Of a DNA stretch of 64,000 bases, positions 9,065 to 17,493 are shown in pieces (position 1 is the first letter of the stretch; every line of letters starts with the position of its first letter). Below the pieces are notes generated by a model. The model searched no databases. It was not told the DNA's origin and saw nothing but the letters and a program-made list of their open reading frames with translations. The position numbers and the translations under genes are program-made. Source of the DNA: Alistipes sp. (GTDB lineage Bacteria; Bacteroidota; Bacteroidia; Bacteroidales; Rikenellaceae); NCBI GenBank assembly GCA_020026435.1, contig JAHHQK010000001.1, positions 100,658 to 164,657 of the forward strand, read 5' to 3'.

Positions 9065-10547
9065 ATACGATGTTGTGATTATCGGCAGCGGACTGGGCGG
9101 TCTGTGCTGCGGGGCGATCCTCGCCGGGGAGGGGCTGGGTGTCTGCATCATCGAGAAGGAAGTCAAGGTGGGAGGATGCCTCTGCTCCTACACCCGCCAC
9201 GGCCATGTGTTCGATACGGGCATACACTATATCGGCAATATGGACGAGGGGCAGATGCTGAACCGGATCCTGCGCTACTGCGGGGTCTATGACCGCCTGC
9301 ATCTGAGCCGTCTGGACGAGGAAGGCTTCGACGTCATCCACCTCGGCGGCCGCGAATACCGCTTTGCGCAGGGTTACGGGCGTTTCGGGGAGAGCCTCAA
9401 GGAACAGTTTCCGCAGGCCGGGGCCCAGATCGAAGCCTATATCCGCGCGCTGCAACGTGTGGGAAGGGCCATAGGGGGGGAGGTGCTGCAAAGGGGTAAA
9501 TTTTCGGAAGGGAGCATGGATTTCATGACCCTGTCGGCCTCGCAAGAGATCGACCGTCTGATCACCGATCCGCGGCTCAGACAGGTCGTGGCGGGAACGA
9601 ATTTCCTCTACGACGGCATCCGCGATGTGTCGACCTTCTATCACCACGCCATGATCAACCACTCGTTCCTCACGGGTGCCTGCCGTCTTGCGGACGGCAG
9701 TTCCCTCCTGGCCGATGCCTTGGCCGGGGAGATCCGCTCCCGGGGCGGGGAAATCCTCACGGGAGATGGCGTGAGGAGGGTCCTGCACGACGGGGAAAAG
9801 GTGCTGGGCGTGGAATGCGTCTCGGGACGGAGGATCGAATGTCGGGAGGTGGTCTCGGATATCGACCCCAAACTCCTGATGAAGATGATCTTACCCGGTG
9901 GCGGGATTCGACCTGCCTACCGTCGCCGCATAGAGAGCCTGACACCCGGATTCGGGGTGTTCACGGTCAATGCCGTTGTCGACGGGAAGGTGTTCCCCTA
10001 CCTCAACGCCAACCACTATCTGATCGAGGATGAGGACGTATGGTCCGATGTCTCAAGGCGGAAGCGTCCCCGCGAGGTGATGTTCTCGATGGGGGCTTCG
10101 ACCCGCCCGCTGCCTCATCGAGAGGAGACCGTATATCTGCTCTCGCCGATGTATTACGACGAAGTGGAACGCTGGAGCGATACGCTCACAGGTCGTCGCG
10201 GTGCGGAATACAAGGAGTTCAAGGCCCGGGTTACAGAACAGATGATCGACCTTGCGGACCGTCACATGAGGGGTTTCCGCCGCTCGATACTCCACCTGCA
10301 CTCCTCTTCGCCGCTTACCTGCCGCGATTATACGGGTACGGTCCGGGGAGCGGCCTATGGCCGGACGATGGACTGCCGCGATGTCCTGCGCACACTGCTC
10401 AGCCCCCGCACCAAGCTCCGGGGACTGTACCTCACTGGCCAGAATGTGGCGGTACACGGGGCTTTGGGGGTCGGGATGACCGCCCTGTCGACCTGCGGGG
10501 CGATGCTGGGCGAGGAATATCTGGCACGTAAGATGGCTAATTTGTGA
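9057..10547 (+). CDS. FAD/NAD(P)-binding oxidoreductase (phytoene desaturase/CrtISO-like)
   Basis: The ATG at 9057 lies in the end of the exporter gene (8-base overlap) behind a GGAGAGG stretch, giving 496 residues. The N terminus has an FAD Rossmann motif (VVIIGSGLGGLCCGAILA) and the C terminus the second FAD contact (LYLTGQNVAVHGALGVG), the pattern of carotenoid desaturase/isomerase and retinol-saturase proteins. Acting on a polyene it could saturate, desaturate or isomerise double bonds. Its position in the operon suggests it works on the aryl polyene or a flexirubin-like product. Substrate and direction of reaction cannot be read from the sequence. Confidence 0.82.
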   Translation: MNRYDVVIIGSGLGGLCCGAILAGEGLGVCIIEKEVKVGGCLCSYTRHGHVFDTGIHYIGNMDEGQMLNRILRYCGVYDRLHLSRLDEEGFDVIHLGGREYRFAQGYGRFGESLKEQFPQAGAQIEAYIRALQRVGRAIGGEVLQRGKFSEGSMDFMTLSASQEIDRLITDPRLRQVVAGTNFLYDGIRDVSTFYHHAMINHSFLTGACRLADGSSLLADALAGEIRSRGGEILTGDGVRRVLHDGEKVLGVECVSGRRIECREVVSDIDPKLLMKMILPGGGIRPAYRRRIESLTPGFGVFTVNAVVDGKVFPYLNANHYLIEDEDVWSDVSRRKRPREVMFSMGASTRPLPHREETVYLLSPMYYDEVERWSDTLTGRRGAEYKEFKARVTEQMIDLADRHMRGFRRSILHLHSSSPLTCRDYTGTVRGAAYGRTMDCRDVLRTLLSPRTKLRGLYLTGQNVAVHGALGVGMTALSTCGAMLGEEYLARKMANL

Positions 10548-10551
10548 TGCG

Positions 10552-12177
10552 ATGAAACGACTCTTGAACATATTGCTCGGTATGCTGATCCTGCTGGCGG
10601 TATTGCTGCTGGGGGCTGTGGCTACGGGCTATTATCTATACAGGAATGCACGGGTCACGCCACCCGAGCCGTGGTATGATTTCCGCGATTCCAGCGTGGT
10701 CTCCTCCCGGGAGGGGCGATGCTTCATGCAGAGCCGTCTGCGTCACAGCCGCAACGGTTTCTGGGAGATCAGCCTTGAGGGAGACGCCGAGGAGCGGGGT
10801 GCGGCCTTCGGAGCCTTGACCGACAGTCTGCTCTACGTCCAGGAGAGCGGATTCGTGGAGCAGATCCGCGAACTGATCCCCTCCTCCACCCAGCTCTCCC
10901 TGCTCCATAAGCTGACCGTCATCCACAACCGTCACCTGGAGGAATACATTCCCGAGGAGTATTGCCGCGAGATTGCCGCCATGTCGCGCTACTGCACCCA
11001 CGAATACGACTTCATCGGCTCGCCCTATATGCGGCAGCTGAACTACCACGCGGCCCACGACATAGGCCACGCCATGCAGGGCTATATGCTCGTCGGGTGT
11101 ACGGCTCTGGGGGTCTGGGGTGAGAAGACCGAGGAGGGGAAGATGATCGTGGCCCGCAATTTCGACTTCTATGTCGGGGAGCGATTCGCCGCCAACCGTC
11201 TGCTGACCTTCTGCCGTCCGAGCGAGGGATACGCCTTTGTCTCGATCGGCTGGCCGGGCATGATCGGCGTGCTGTCGGGCATGAACGAGCGGGGACTGAC
11301 CCTGACGCTCAATGCCGCACAGGGAGACCTGCCCCTCGGGGTTGCCACTCCCGTGTCGATCCTGGCCCGCGAGATCCTGCAATATGCCTCCACGATCGAG
11401 GAGGCCGTGCGGATCGCCTCCCGCCGCGAACTCTTCGTGTCGGAGTCGCTGCTCATAGGCTCGGCCCGCGACGGACGTTGTGCCGTCATCGAGAAAAGCC
11501 CCGAGCGGCAGGCCCTCTACATGCCCCGGAACGAAATGCTCCTGCTGACGAACCATTTCCAATCCGAAGCCTTCGCCACGGACCGGAAAAACAGGGAGAA
11601 TATCCGTCTGAGCGACAGCGCACCCCGCATGAAACGTCTGCGGGAACTGTCCCGGGGAAATGCCCCGATCGGCATCCCGAAGGCAATCTCCATACTGAGG
11701 GATCACCGCACGGCGGAGGGTCGTGAGCTAGGACTGGCCAATCCTATGGCCATCAACCAGCAGATCGCCCACCATTCGGTGGTATTCTCTCCGGAGGATC
11801 TGACCATGTGGATCTGCACCAAAGACTGGGGTATGGGCCGATGGGTAAAATACGATGTGGGGAGCATCCTCCGCGGTGAGAAGGACTTCGGAAAAGAAAT
11901 CTGCGAGGAGGAAACCATCCCCGCCGACAGTCTCTTCGAGTTGAGAGACAAGACCCGTCTCGAACATTTCCGTCATCTGAAGAAGCAGCTCTCCAAAGAC
12001 AATATCGGGGAGTTTATCCTCACGAACCCCGAAAATTGGGCGACCTACGAGATTGCGGGCGATGCCCTGGGACGCGAGGGGGAGCACAAGGCGGCCCGCG
12101 ACCTGTACGAAGAGGCACTCAAATGCCCGATGCCCGAGGGAGAACGCCTGAGGCTGAAGAAAAAGCTGAAGGAATAG
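10552..12177 (+). CDS. C45-like Ntn-hydrolase/acyltransferase with N-terminal membrane anchor
   Basis: The 541-residue protein starts with a single membrane segment (about residues 4-28), so the body probably lies in the periplasm. Cys183 in VGCTALGVWG followed by MIVARNFDF matches the nucleophile region of the acyl-CoA:6-APA acyltransferase/C45 and choloylglycine-hydrolase Ntn superfamily. In this superfamily the nucleophile is usually exposed by self-cleavage; here the cysteine follows 182 residues. A short TPR-like segment ends the protein. It begins four bases after the oxidoreductase gene. A role in adding or removing an amide- or ester-linked acyl group on the exported lipid is an inference. 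Confidence 0.72.
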   Translation: MKRLLNILLGMLILLAVLLLGAVATGYYLYRNARVTPPEPWYDFRDSSVVSSREGRCFMQSRLRHSRNGFWEISLEGDAEERGAAFGALTDSLLYVQESGFVEQIRELIPSSTQLSLLHKLTVIHNRHLEEYIPEEYCREIAAMSRYCTHEYDFIGSPYMRQLNYHAAHDIGHAMQGYMLVGCTALGVWGEKTEEGKMIVARNFDFYVGERFAANRLLTFCRPSEGYAFVSIGWPGMIGVLSGMNERGLTLTLNAAQGDLPLGVATPVSILAREILQYASTIEEAVRIASRRELFVSESLLIGSARDGRCAVIEKSPERQALYMPRNEMLLLTNHFQSEAFATDRKNRENIRLSDSAPRMKRLRELSRGNAPIGIPKAISILRDHRTAEGRELGLANPMAINQQIAHHSVVFSPEDLTMWICTKDWGMGRWVKYDVGSILRGEKDFGKEICEEETIPADSLFELRDKTRLEHFRHLKKQLSKDNIGEFILTNPENWATYEIAGDALGREGEHKAARDLYEEALKCPMPEGERLRLKKKLKE

Positions 12178-12341
12178 CCCCACTGTAAGGCTCTTTTTCG
12201 GAAGGGCATCAAGCATGGGGAGCAGACGGGAATCCCCTCCAAGTTTGAACAGAAAATACACCGTCCTTTGCCGAAAGGTGCGAAATATATATAAATCAAG
12301 GTGCGGCCATGCAAAGCCGCCTTAAAAAAGAAAAGAATACT

Positions 12342-13658
12342 ATGCATAAGAATTCATCCATACAATTCGCCTCCCCTTCCGAGATCAAATCCTGGCAGGA
12401 GGAACGTCTCCGCGAGGAAGTAGACTACCTGGCGGCCCATTCGCCATTCTACCGCAGGATGTTCCGCGAGCAGGGCATCGACCCGCGCGAGATCCGCCAT
12501 ATCGAGGACCTGGGCCGTCTGCCCGTCACCACCAAGAAGGATCTCCAGCTCCACAACGAGGATTTCCTCTGTGTCGACCGCAGCGAGATCATCGACTATG
12601 TCACCACCTCGGGTACCCTGGGCGATCCCGTGACCTTCGCCCTCACCGAAAGCGACCTGCAACGCCTGGCCTACAACGAATACCTATCGTTCTCCACGGC
12701 GGGCATCTCCCGCGAGGATATCATGCAGCTGATGACCACCCTCGACCGCCGCTTCATGGCCGGTCTGGCCTACTTCATGGGGGCTCGCGAGCTGGGCTGC
12801 GGCATCATCCGCGTGGGCAACGGAATCCCCGAACTGCAGTGGGACACCATCCGCCGCATAAACCCCACATTCTGCATGGTCGTGCCGTCGTTCCTCACCA
12901 AGCTGATCGCCTATGCCGAGAAAAACGGCATCGACTGCAATGCCTCTTCGCTGCGCAAGGCCGTCTGCATCGGCGAGTCGTTGCGCAACACCGACTTCAC
13001 ACCCAACACCCTCGGCCGTCAGATCGCCGAGAAGTGGCCCTCGCTGAAGCTTTACACCACCTACGCCTCGACCGAAATGCAAAGTTCCTTCACCGAGTGC
13101 GACTACGGCTGCGGCGGACACCTCCAGCCCGAGCTGATCATCGTGGAGCTGCTCGACGAGGAGAACCGGCCCGTAGCAGAGGGCGAGGCCGGCGAGGTGA
13201 CCATCACCACCATCGGGGTGAGGGGTATGCCCCTGCTCCGATTCAAGACCGGAGACCTGTGCCACGCCTCGACCGAACCATGCCGCTGCGGACGCAACAC
13301 GATGCGTCTGAGCCCCGTGATCGGCCGCAAGGGGCAGATGATCAAGTACAAGGGCACGACGATCTTCCCCCCTGCCCTGTTCGATATCCTGGACAACGTA
13401 TCCTATGTGGAGAACTACATCGTCGAGTTGTCGAACAACGAAAGCGACAAGGATCAGGTGACCGTGCGTGTGGGATTGAGGCAAACGCCCGAATTCGACG
13501 TGGTGAAGGAACTCAAGGACCGTTTCCGCGCCAAAATCCGCGTGGCTCCCGACATCGTGATCGACACGGTGGAGACCGTCCATAGGATGAACTTCCCGCA
13601 GATGAGCCGCAAATGCGTGAAATTCGTAGATCTGAGAAAAAACCAGGAACAATGCTGA
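12342..13658 (+). CDS. Phenylacetate-CoA ligase-like adenylate-forming enzyme (PaaK family)
   Basis: Starting at ATG 12342 gives 438 residues, typical for PaaK. The protein shows the adenylation motif YVTTSGTLGDPV (residues about 86-97), a later YTTYASTEMQ motif and the hinge region LRFKTGDLC. Cysteines in ECDYGCGGH and CRCGR probably bind zinc, as in many Bacteroidetes/archaeal PaaK proteins. It should activate an aryl acid as acyl-AMP and acyl-CoA. It lies 164 bases after the pigment cluster, so it may have its own promoter; it could supply an aryl starter or serve arylacetate metabolism. Its stop overlaps the start of yaaA. Confidence 0.82.
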   Translation: MHKNSSIQFASPSEIKSWQEERLREEVDYLAAHSPFYRRMFREQGIDPREIRHIEDLGRLPVTTKKDLQLHNEDFLCVDRSEIIDYVTTSGTLGDPVTFALTESDLQRLAYNEYLSFSTAGISREDIMQLMTTLDRRFMAGLAYFMGARELGCGIIRVGNGIPELQWDTIRRINPTFCMVVPSFLTKLIAYAEKNGIDCNASSLRKAVCIGESLRNTDFTPNTLGRQIAEKWPSLKLYTTYASTEMQSSFTECDYGCGGHLQPELIIVELLDEENRPVAEGEAGEVTITTIGVRGMPLLRFKTGDLCHASTEPCRCGRNTMRLSPVIGRKGQMIKYKGTTIFPPALFDILDNVSYVENYIVELSNNESDKDQVTVRVGLRQTPEFDVVKELKDRFRAKIRVAPDIVIDTVETVHRMNFPQMSRKCVKFVDLRKNQEQC

Positions 13659-14416
13659 CCTTTATATCGTGTGCCAAGACCATGACCGAAATCCGGGAGA
13701 ATTCCTCCCGTGAGATGACCGAGCCCCGATATGGGGATCATGCCCTGCATCTGGGACGGGAGATTGCCCGTATGTCGGGTGAAGAACTGGGACGTATCCT
13801 GCGCGTAAACCCGCGTATCGCGGCCGAGAACCGCCGCCGGTATCTGGACCTTGTGCCGGGCACGACACCCCGCACCGAGGCCCTCAGTGCTTACACGGGT
13901 GTCGTCTTTCAGCACATCGCCCCCGAAAACTTCACCGAGGAGGATTGGGCCTATGCCCGCGAGCATCTGCGGATCACCTCGTTCCTCTACGGACTGCTGC
14001 GCCCGACGGACGGAATCGCTCCCTATCGTATGGAGGGGAATGCCCGTCTGGAGTGCAATGACGGCAGAACCCTGTTTGAATACTGGCGGGAGGTACTCAC
14101 CGGGGATTTCATCGCGGAGATCAAGGCCCGGGGCGGCATCCTGATAAATCTGGCCAGTGCCGAGATGAAGGGACTCTTCGACTGGAAGCGCGTGGAGCGG
14201 GAGGTGAGGGTCATCACCCCCGAGTTCAAGATATGGAAGGGCGACCGCCTCTCGACAATCGTCATCTACGCCAAGATGTGCCGCGGGGAAATGACCCGCC
14301 ATATTCTGAAAAACAGAATCGAAGACCCCACCAGGCTCCGCGATTTCGAGTGGGAGGGATTCGCGTTCGCCCCCGAAAAAAGCGACGAACGACACTATAT
14401 GTTCACAATGAGATAA
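13652..14416 (+). CDS. yaaA: YaaA family peroxide-stress protein (DUF328)
   Basis: The ATG at 13652 overlaps the end of the PaaK-like gene and gives 254 residues, the normal YaaA length. Characteristic stretches are FISCAKTM at the start, ASEYAALF-type region here reading LINLASAEMKGLFDW, and the C-terminal WEGFAFAPEKS. In E. coli YaaA lowers free intracellular iron during peroxide stress and binds DNA. A strong terminator follows 21 bases after the stop, so it ends the transcription unit that precedes the haem operon. Confidence 0.85.
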   Translation: MLTFISCAKTMTEIRENSSREMTEPRYGDHALHLGREIARMSGEELGRILRVNPRIAAENRRRYLDLVPGTTPRTEALSAYTGVVFQHIAPENFTEEDWAYAREHLRITSFLYGLLRPTDGIAPYRMEGNARLECNDGRTLFEYWREVLTGDFIAEIKARGGILINLASAEMKGLFDWKRVEREVRVITPEFKIWKGDRLSTIVIYAKMCRGEMTRHILKNRIEDPTRLRDFEWEGFAFAPEKSDERHYMFTMR

Positions 14417-14437
14417 CTCCTCATAAGTCGATCCATG

Positions 14438-14480
14438 AGCGGTGATAGCCATTGAAAAGTGGCTGTCACCGCTTTTTTTA
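14438..14480 (+). terminator. Rho-independent terminator after yaaA
   Basis: A 14-bp stem (AGCGGTGATAGCCA pairing with TGGCTGTCACCGCT, one G-T pair) with an 8-base loop is followed by seven T residues. It closes the yaaA unit and insulates the hmu operon. Confidence 0.92.
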
Positions 14481-14545
14481 TTTATAAAAAAATTCAAATA
14501 CCTAAAATTTGGTATTTCCCTTTTTAAAATCCCAAATTCTCGGCA

Positions 14546-14576
14546 TTGACTCGCATGAATCGGCGGCCTACTTTTG
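14546..14576 (+). promoter_or_regulatory. Bacteroidetes promoter of hmuR
   Basis: A TTG (-33 element) at 14546 is followed after 20 bases by TACTTTTG at 14569-14576, matching the Bacteroidetes -7 consensus TAnnTTTG. The hmuR start codon lies 28 bases beyond the -7 box, leaving a short leader. No clear Fur-like operator was recognised by eye. Confidence 0.7.
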
Positions 14577-14604
14577 CACTCGGAAAAAACTTAAAAAACT
14601 ATAT

Positions 14605-16743
14605 ATGAAGCGAATTTTACTTCCAGCTTTTTTCTGGGGAATGCTCTTCGCAGCCGCAAATTCGGTGGCTCAGACACCGACGCGCACCATCAGCGGTGTG
14701 ATTTGCGACCAGCACAACCAGCCCCTCCCCGGTGTCTATGTCACCAACGGTGAGGTGGGTGATCAGACCAACCGCGAAGGTCGCTACACCCTGCGTCTTC
14801 CCGCCGGAAAAACCCGCATCACCACCATGTATTACTCGGCCTATGCCAACCAGCAGCGCGAGTTCGACCTGAATCGCGACACGACCATCAACTTCACGCT
14901 CAAGGAGGATGCCCTCAATATGAACGAGGTGGTGGTCACGGGTACCCGCACCGAGAAACGCCTCTCGGAGACTCCCGTGCTGACTACCCTGATCAAGGAC
15001 CGCGAAATCAGCAAGAGCGGTGCCACCTCGACCCTGGAGGCTCTCCAGGACAACATCCCTGGCATCGTCATCTCGCCCAACGCCATGGGCAACAACATGA
15101 GGATCAAGGGTCTGAACAGCCGCTACATCCTTTTTCTGGTCGATGGCGAACGCCTGGTATCGGAGGGTGCGGGCGGTAATATCGACCTGGATCAGATCGA
15201 TGTCAACAGCATCGATCACATCGAGGTGATCAACGGAGCCTCGTCGGCCCTCTACGGATCGAATGCCGTGGGTGCCGTCGTCAACATCATCACCAAGAAA
15301 CCCCAGCACAAGGTCGAAGCCGGCGCACAGGTCATCGGCGAGAGCAACAACACCTGGAACGTCAAGGCCGATGTGGGTGCCAATCTGGGCAAGGTCACCA
15401 TGCGTGCCTCTGGATTCCGCCACTCGTCCGACGGATTCGGCAGCGACGGTGAGGGTGCCTACGCCGCCTCGTTCACCAACTACGGTGCAAATCTCAAGCT
15501 GAACTATACGCCCGTCGAGCGGTTGGATCTGAGTCTGAACGGACGCTACTTCCGCGCCGAAACCTTCAACCCCGAGGGCAGCATGAACGTGGATCACCCG
15601 ATGAACAAGGCCGTATCGTTGGGCGGAGGCATCGGTTTCCGTTCGCGCGACGACCGCAACCGGATGAAGTTGAGCATCAACTGGGACAAGTACTACGGCA
15701 ACAAGGTCTGGGAGAAGAAGGATACCCACACGCGTGAGAATACGGCCGATTACCTCTCGACCCGTTTCACCAATACGTTTGCCCCCTGTGAGCGATTCGA
15801 GCTGGTGGGCGGTATGGAATACAACCACGAGAAGATCTTCTCGACCAAGACCCTGGGCGCAGAGCCGACCACCAAGTCGATCGACGATGTGAACCTCTTC
15901 GCACAGGCCGATTGGGAGGTATTCAAGAACTTCGACCTCGTAGCCGGAGCGCGTTACACCTACAACGAGCAATTCAAGTCGGCGTTCAGCCCCAAGCTCT
16001 CGCTGATGTACCGTGTCGGAGGATTCAAGTTCCGCGGCGGCATCGGATCGTCGTTCCGCGCCCCGAGCATGAAGGAGCTTTACTACAACTTCGACCACCA
16101 GGGTATGTTCTGGGTCTACGGTAACCCCGACCTCGAAGCCGAGAAGGGTCTCTACACCTCGCTGTCGGTGGAATACACCCACAAGCACTTCAACGCATCG
16201 CTGACGGGATACTACAACGACATCGACAACAAAATCACGCAATACTCGGTGATCAACGCCCTGGGCGGCGAGGAGAAATACTACAAGAACGTGAGCAGCG
16301 CCGTCCTCAAGGGCTTCGATCTGGATTTTTCGTGGATATTCCTCCGCCAGCTGACCCTCAAGGGAACCTACTCGTTCTGCGATGCCCGCGACATGAGTAC
16401 GCACCTCCAGCTGAGCAACAACGTGCGCCACAGTGCCACGATGTCGCTGACGTGGAACGGCAAGATCGTCCGCAGTCCCTTCTCGTTGCGATTCGCCGGA
16501 CGTGTCAACTCACCGATCATCTACCACGACACCGCCACCAACGAAAACGGAACGCAGGAGATCATCACCACCGAATCGAAAACCTACTCGATCTGGAAGG
16601 TGGTTCTCGTCAAGCCGTTCCGCATCAAGAAGCACACCATCGAATTTACGTTTAAGTGTGACAATATCTTCGGATTCACCGATTCGTCGTTCATCAACCC
16701 CGGACGTCAGTATATGTTCGGTCTGCGCTACGCATTCAAATAA
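14605..16743 (+). CDS. hmuR: TonB-dependent haem receptor HmuR
   Basis: ATG 14605 gives 712 residues; the in-frame start at 14509 would cover the promoter. The protein has a signal peptide (about 1-24), a CarboxypepD_reg-like domain (about 29-110), a plug domain (from about 118, with VVVTGTRTEKRLSETPV) and a 22-strand barrel ending in aromatic/basic RYAFK. FRAPSMKELYYNF and GNPDLEAEKG correspond to the FRAP and NPDL boxes conserved in bacterial haem receptors. It should import haem delivered by HmuY across the outer membrane, powered by TonB. It is first in the hmu operon here, whereas Porphyromonas starts with hmuY. Confidence 0.9.
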   Translation: MKRILLPAFFWGMLFAAANSVAQTPTRTISGVICDQHNQPLPGVYVTNGEVGDQTNREGRYTLRLPAGKTRITTMYYSAYANQQREFDLNRDTTINFTLKEDALNMNEVVVTGTRTEKRLSETPVLTTLIKDREISKSGATSTLEALQDNIPGIVISPNAMGNNMRIKGLNSRYILFLVDGERLVSEGAGGNIDLDQIDVNSIDHIEVINGASSALYGSNAVGAVVNIITKKPQHKVEAGAQVIGESNNTWNVKADVGANLGKVTMRASGFRHSSDGFGSDGEGAYAASFTNYGANLKLNYTPVERLDLSLNGRYFRAETFNPEGSMNVDHPMNKAVSLGGGIGFRSRDDRNRMKLSINWDKYYGNKVWEKKDTHTRENTADYLSTRFTNTFAPCERFELVGGMEYNHEKIFSTKTLGAEPTTKSIDDVNLFAQADWEVFKNFDLVAGARYTYNEQFKSAFSPKLSLMYRVGGFKFRGGIGSSFRAPSMKELYYNFDHQGMFWVYGNPDLEAEKGLYTSLSVEYTHKHFNASLTGYYNDIDNKITQYSVINALGGEEKYYKNVSSAVLKGFDLDFSWIFLRQLTLKGTYSFCDARDMSTHLQLSNNVRHSATMSLTWNGKIVRSPFSLRFAGRVNSPIIYHDTATNENGTQEIITTESKTYSIWKVVLVKPFRIKKHTIEFTFKCDNIFGFTDSSFINPGRQYMFGLRYAFK

Positions 16744-16769
16744 CAAACAATAATAATTAAAAAAACACC

Positions 16770-17396
16770 ATGAAAAAGTCTTTTATCATTCTCTCGATGG
16801 CACTTTTCGCCTTCACCGCATGCTCCGACGATGACAACACCCCCGCAGGTGGCAACGAAAACAACGGTCCCACCCAGGAGGCTTATGTCGACGCTTCGGC
16901 CAAAAAGGAGTGGAACTACTTCTCGTTCAAGGAGCAGAAGTTTATCGGTAAGGGTGCCGAGAACGAGGCCGACAACGCCCAGTGGGCCGCACGTACGGAT
17001 TGGGATATGGCCATCAGCCGCTACGAGATCCGCACCAACAGCGGTGAGGCCACCTCGGCCGATGCCAAGGGCGGTGTCTACACCTGCGCCGAGTCGGTGA
17101 AATTCGACGGTATCAACAGCCTGCCTTCGGGCATCACGTTCGAGGCCGACAAGACCGTCACCTCGGAGGGTATGGGCAACACGATCAACACCGTCGTGAA
17201 GAGCACGGCCACCGTCATCCGCTTCAAAACCAATGCCGACGGCAGCCTCGTGATGCCTCCCGTTTTCCTCAAGGCTCCGGTCTACCTGTTCCGCACGGCC
17301 GACGGCGAGGGTGTCTACAAGGTGGACTTCACGCAGTACAAGAATGAAAACGGTGATTCAGGTCATGTCAAATTCTTCTACGCTCAGATTAAGTAA
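16770..17396 (+). CDS. hmuY: HmuY family haem-binding surface lipoprotein
   Basis: The 208-residue protein has a lipoprotein signal peptide with lipobox FTAC (Cys18) followed by SDDDN, which fits the acidic surface-export signal of Bacteroides lipoproteins. The body shows the HmuY pattern (KEWNYFSFKEQKF, then WDMAISRYEIRTNSGEA). HmuY proteins capture haem at the cell surface or from host haemoproteins and hand it to HmuR. The axial haem ligands vary in the family and were not assigned here. It lies 26 bases after hmuR and is followed by a long hairpin that could separate its expression from the rest of the operon. Confidence 0.9.
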   Translation: MKKSFIILSMALFAFTACSDDDNTPAGGNENNGPTQEAYVDASAKKEWNYFSFKEQKFIGKGAENEADNAQWAARTDWDMAISRYEIRTNSGEATSADAKGGVYTCAESVKFDGINSLPSGITFEADKTVTSEGMGNTINTVVKSTATVIRFKTNADGSLVMPPVFLKAPVYLFRTADGEGVYKVDFTQYKNENGDSGHVKFFYAQIK

Positions 17397-17428
17397 GAGA
17401 AATAACCCACTGAAATAAAACCTTTTGA

Positions 17429-17478
17429 GTATTGTCAAAAAGAGGATCTGACTTTCCTGATCCGCTTTTTGACAATAC
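17429..17478 (+). terminator. Long hairpin between hmuY and hmuS (possible attenuator)
   Basis: A perfect 14-bp outer inverted repeat (GTATTGTCAAAAAG / CTTTTTGACAATAC) encloses, after one mismatch, a 5-bp inner stem (GGATC/GATCC) with a 10-base loop. Read as the inner stem alone it is followed by five T residues, so it could work as a partial terminator. Read as the full stem it could protect the upstream hmuRY mRNA end. It sits 16 bases before the hmuS ATG. Confidence 0.6.
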
Positions 17479-17493
17479 GTGTTAAAATAAACA

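Noticed and set aside
14509..14604. Longer N terminus for HmuR starting at 14509
   Set aside because: It would place the clear promoter (14546-14576) inside the coding sequence and put 32 residues before a good signal peptide.
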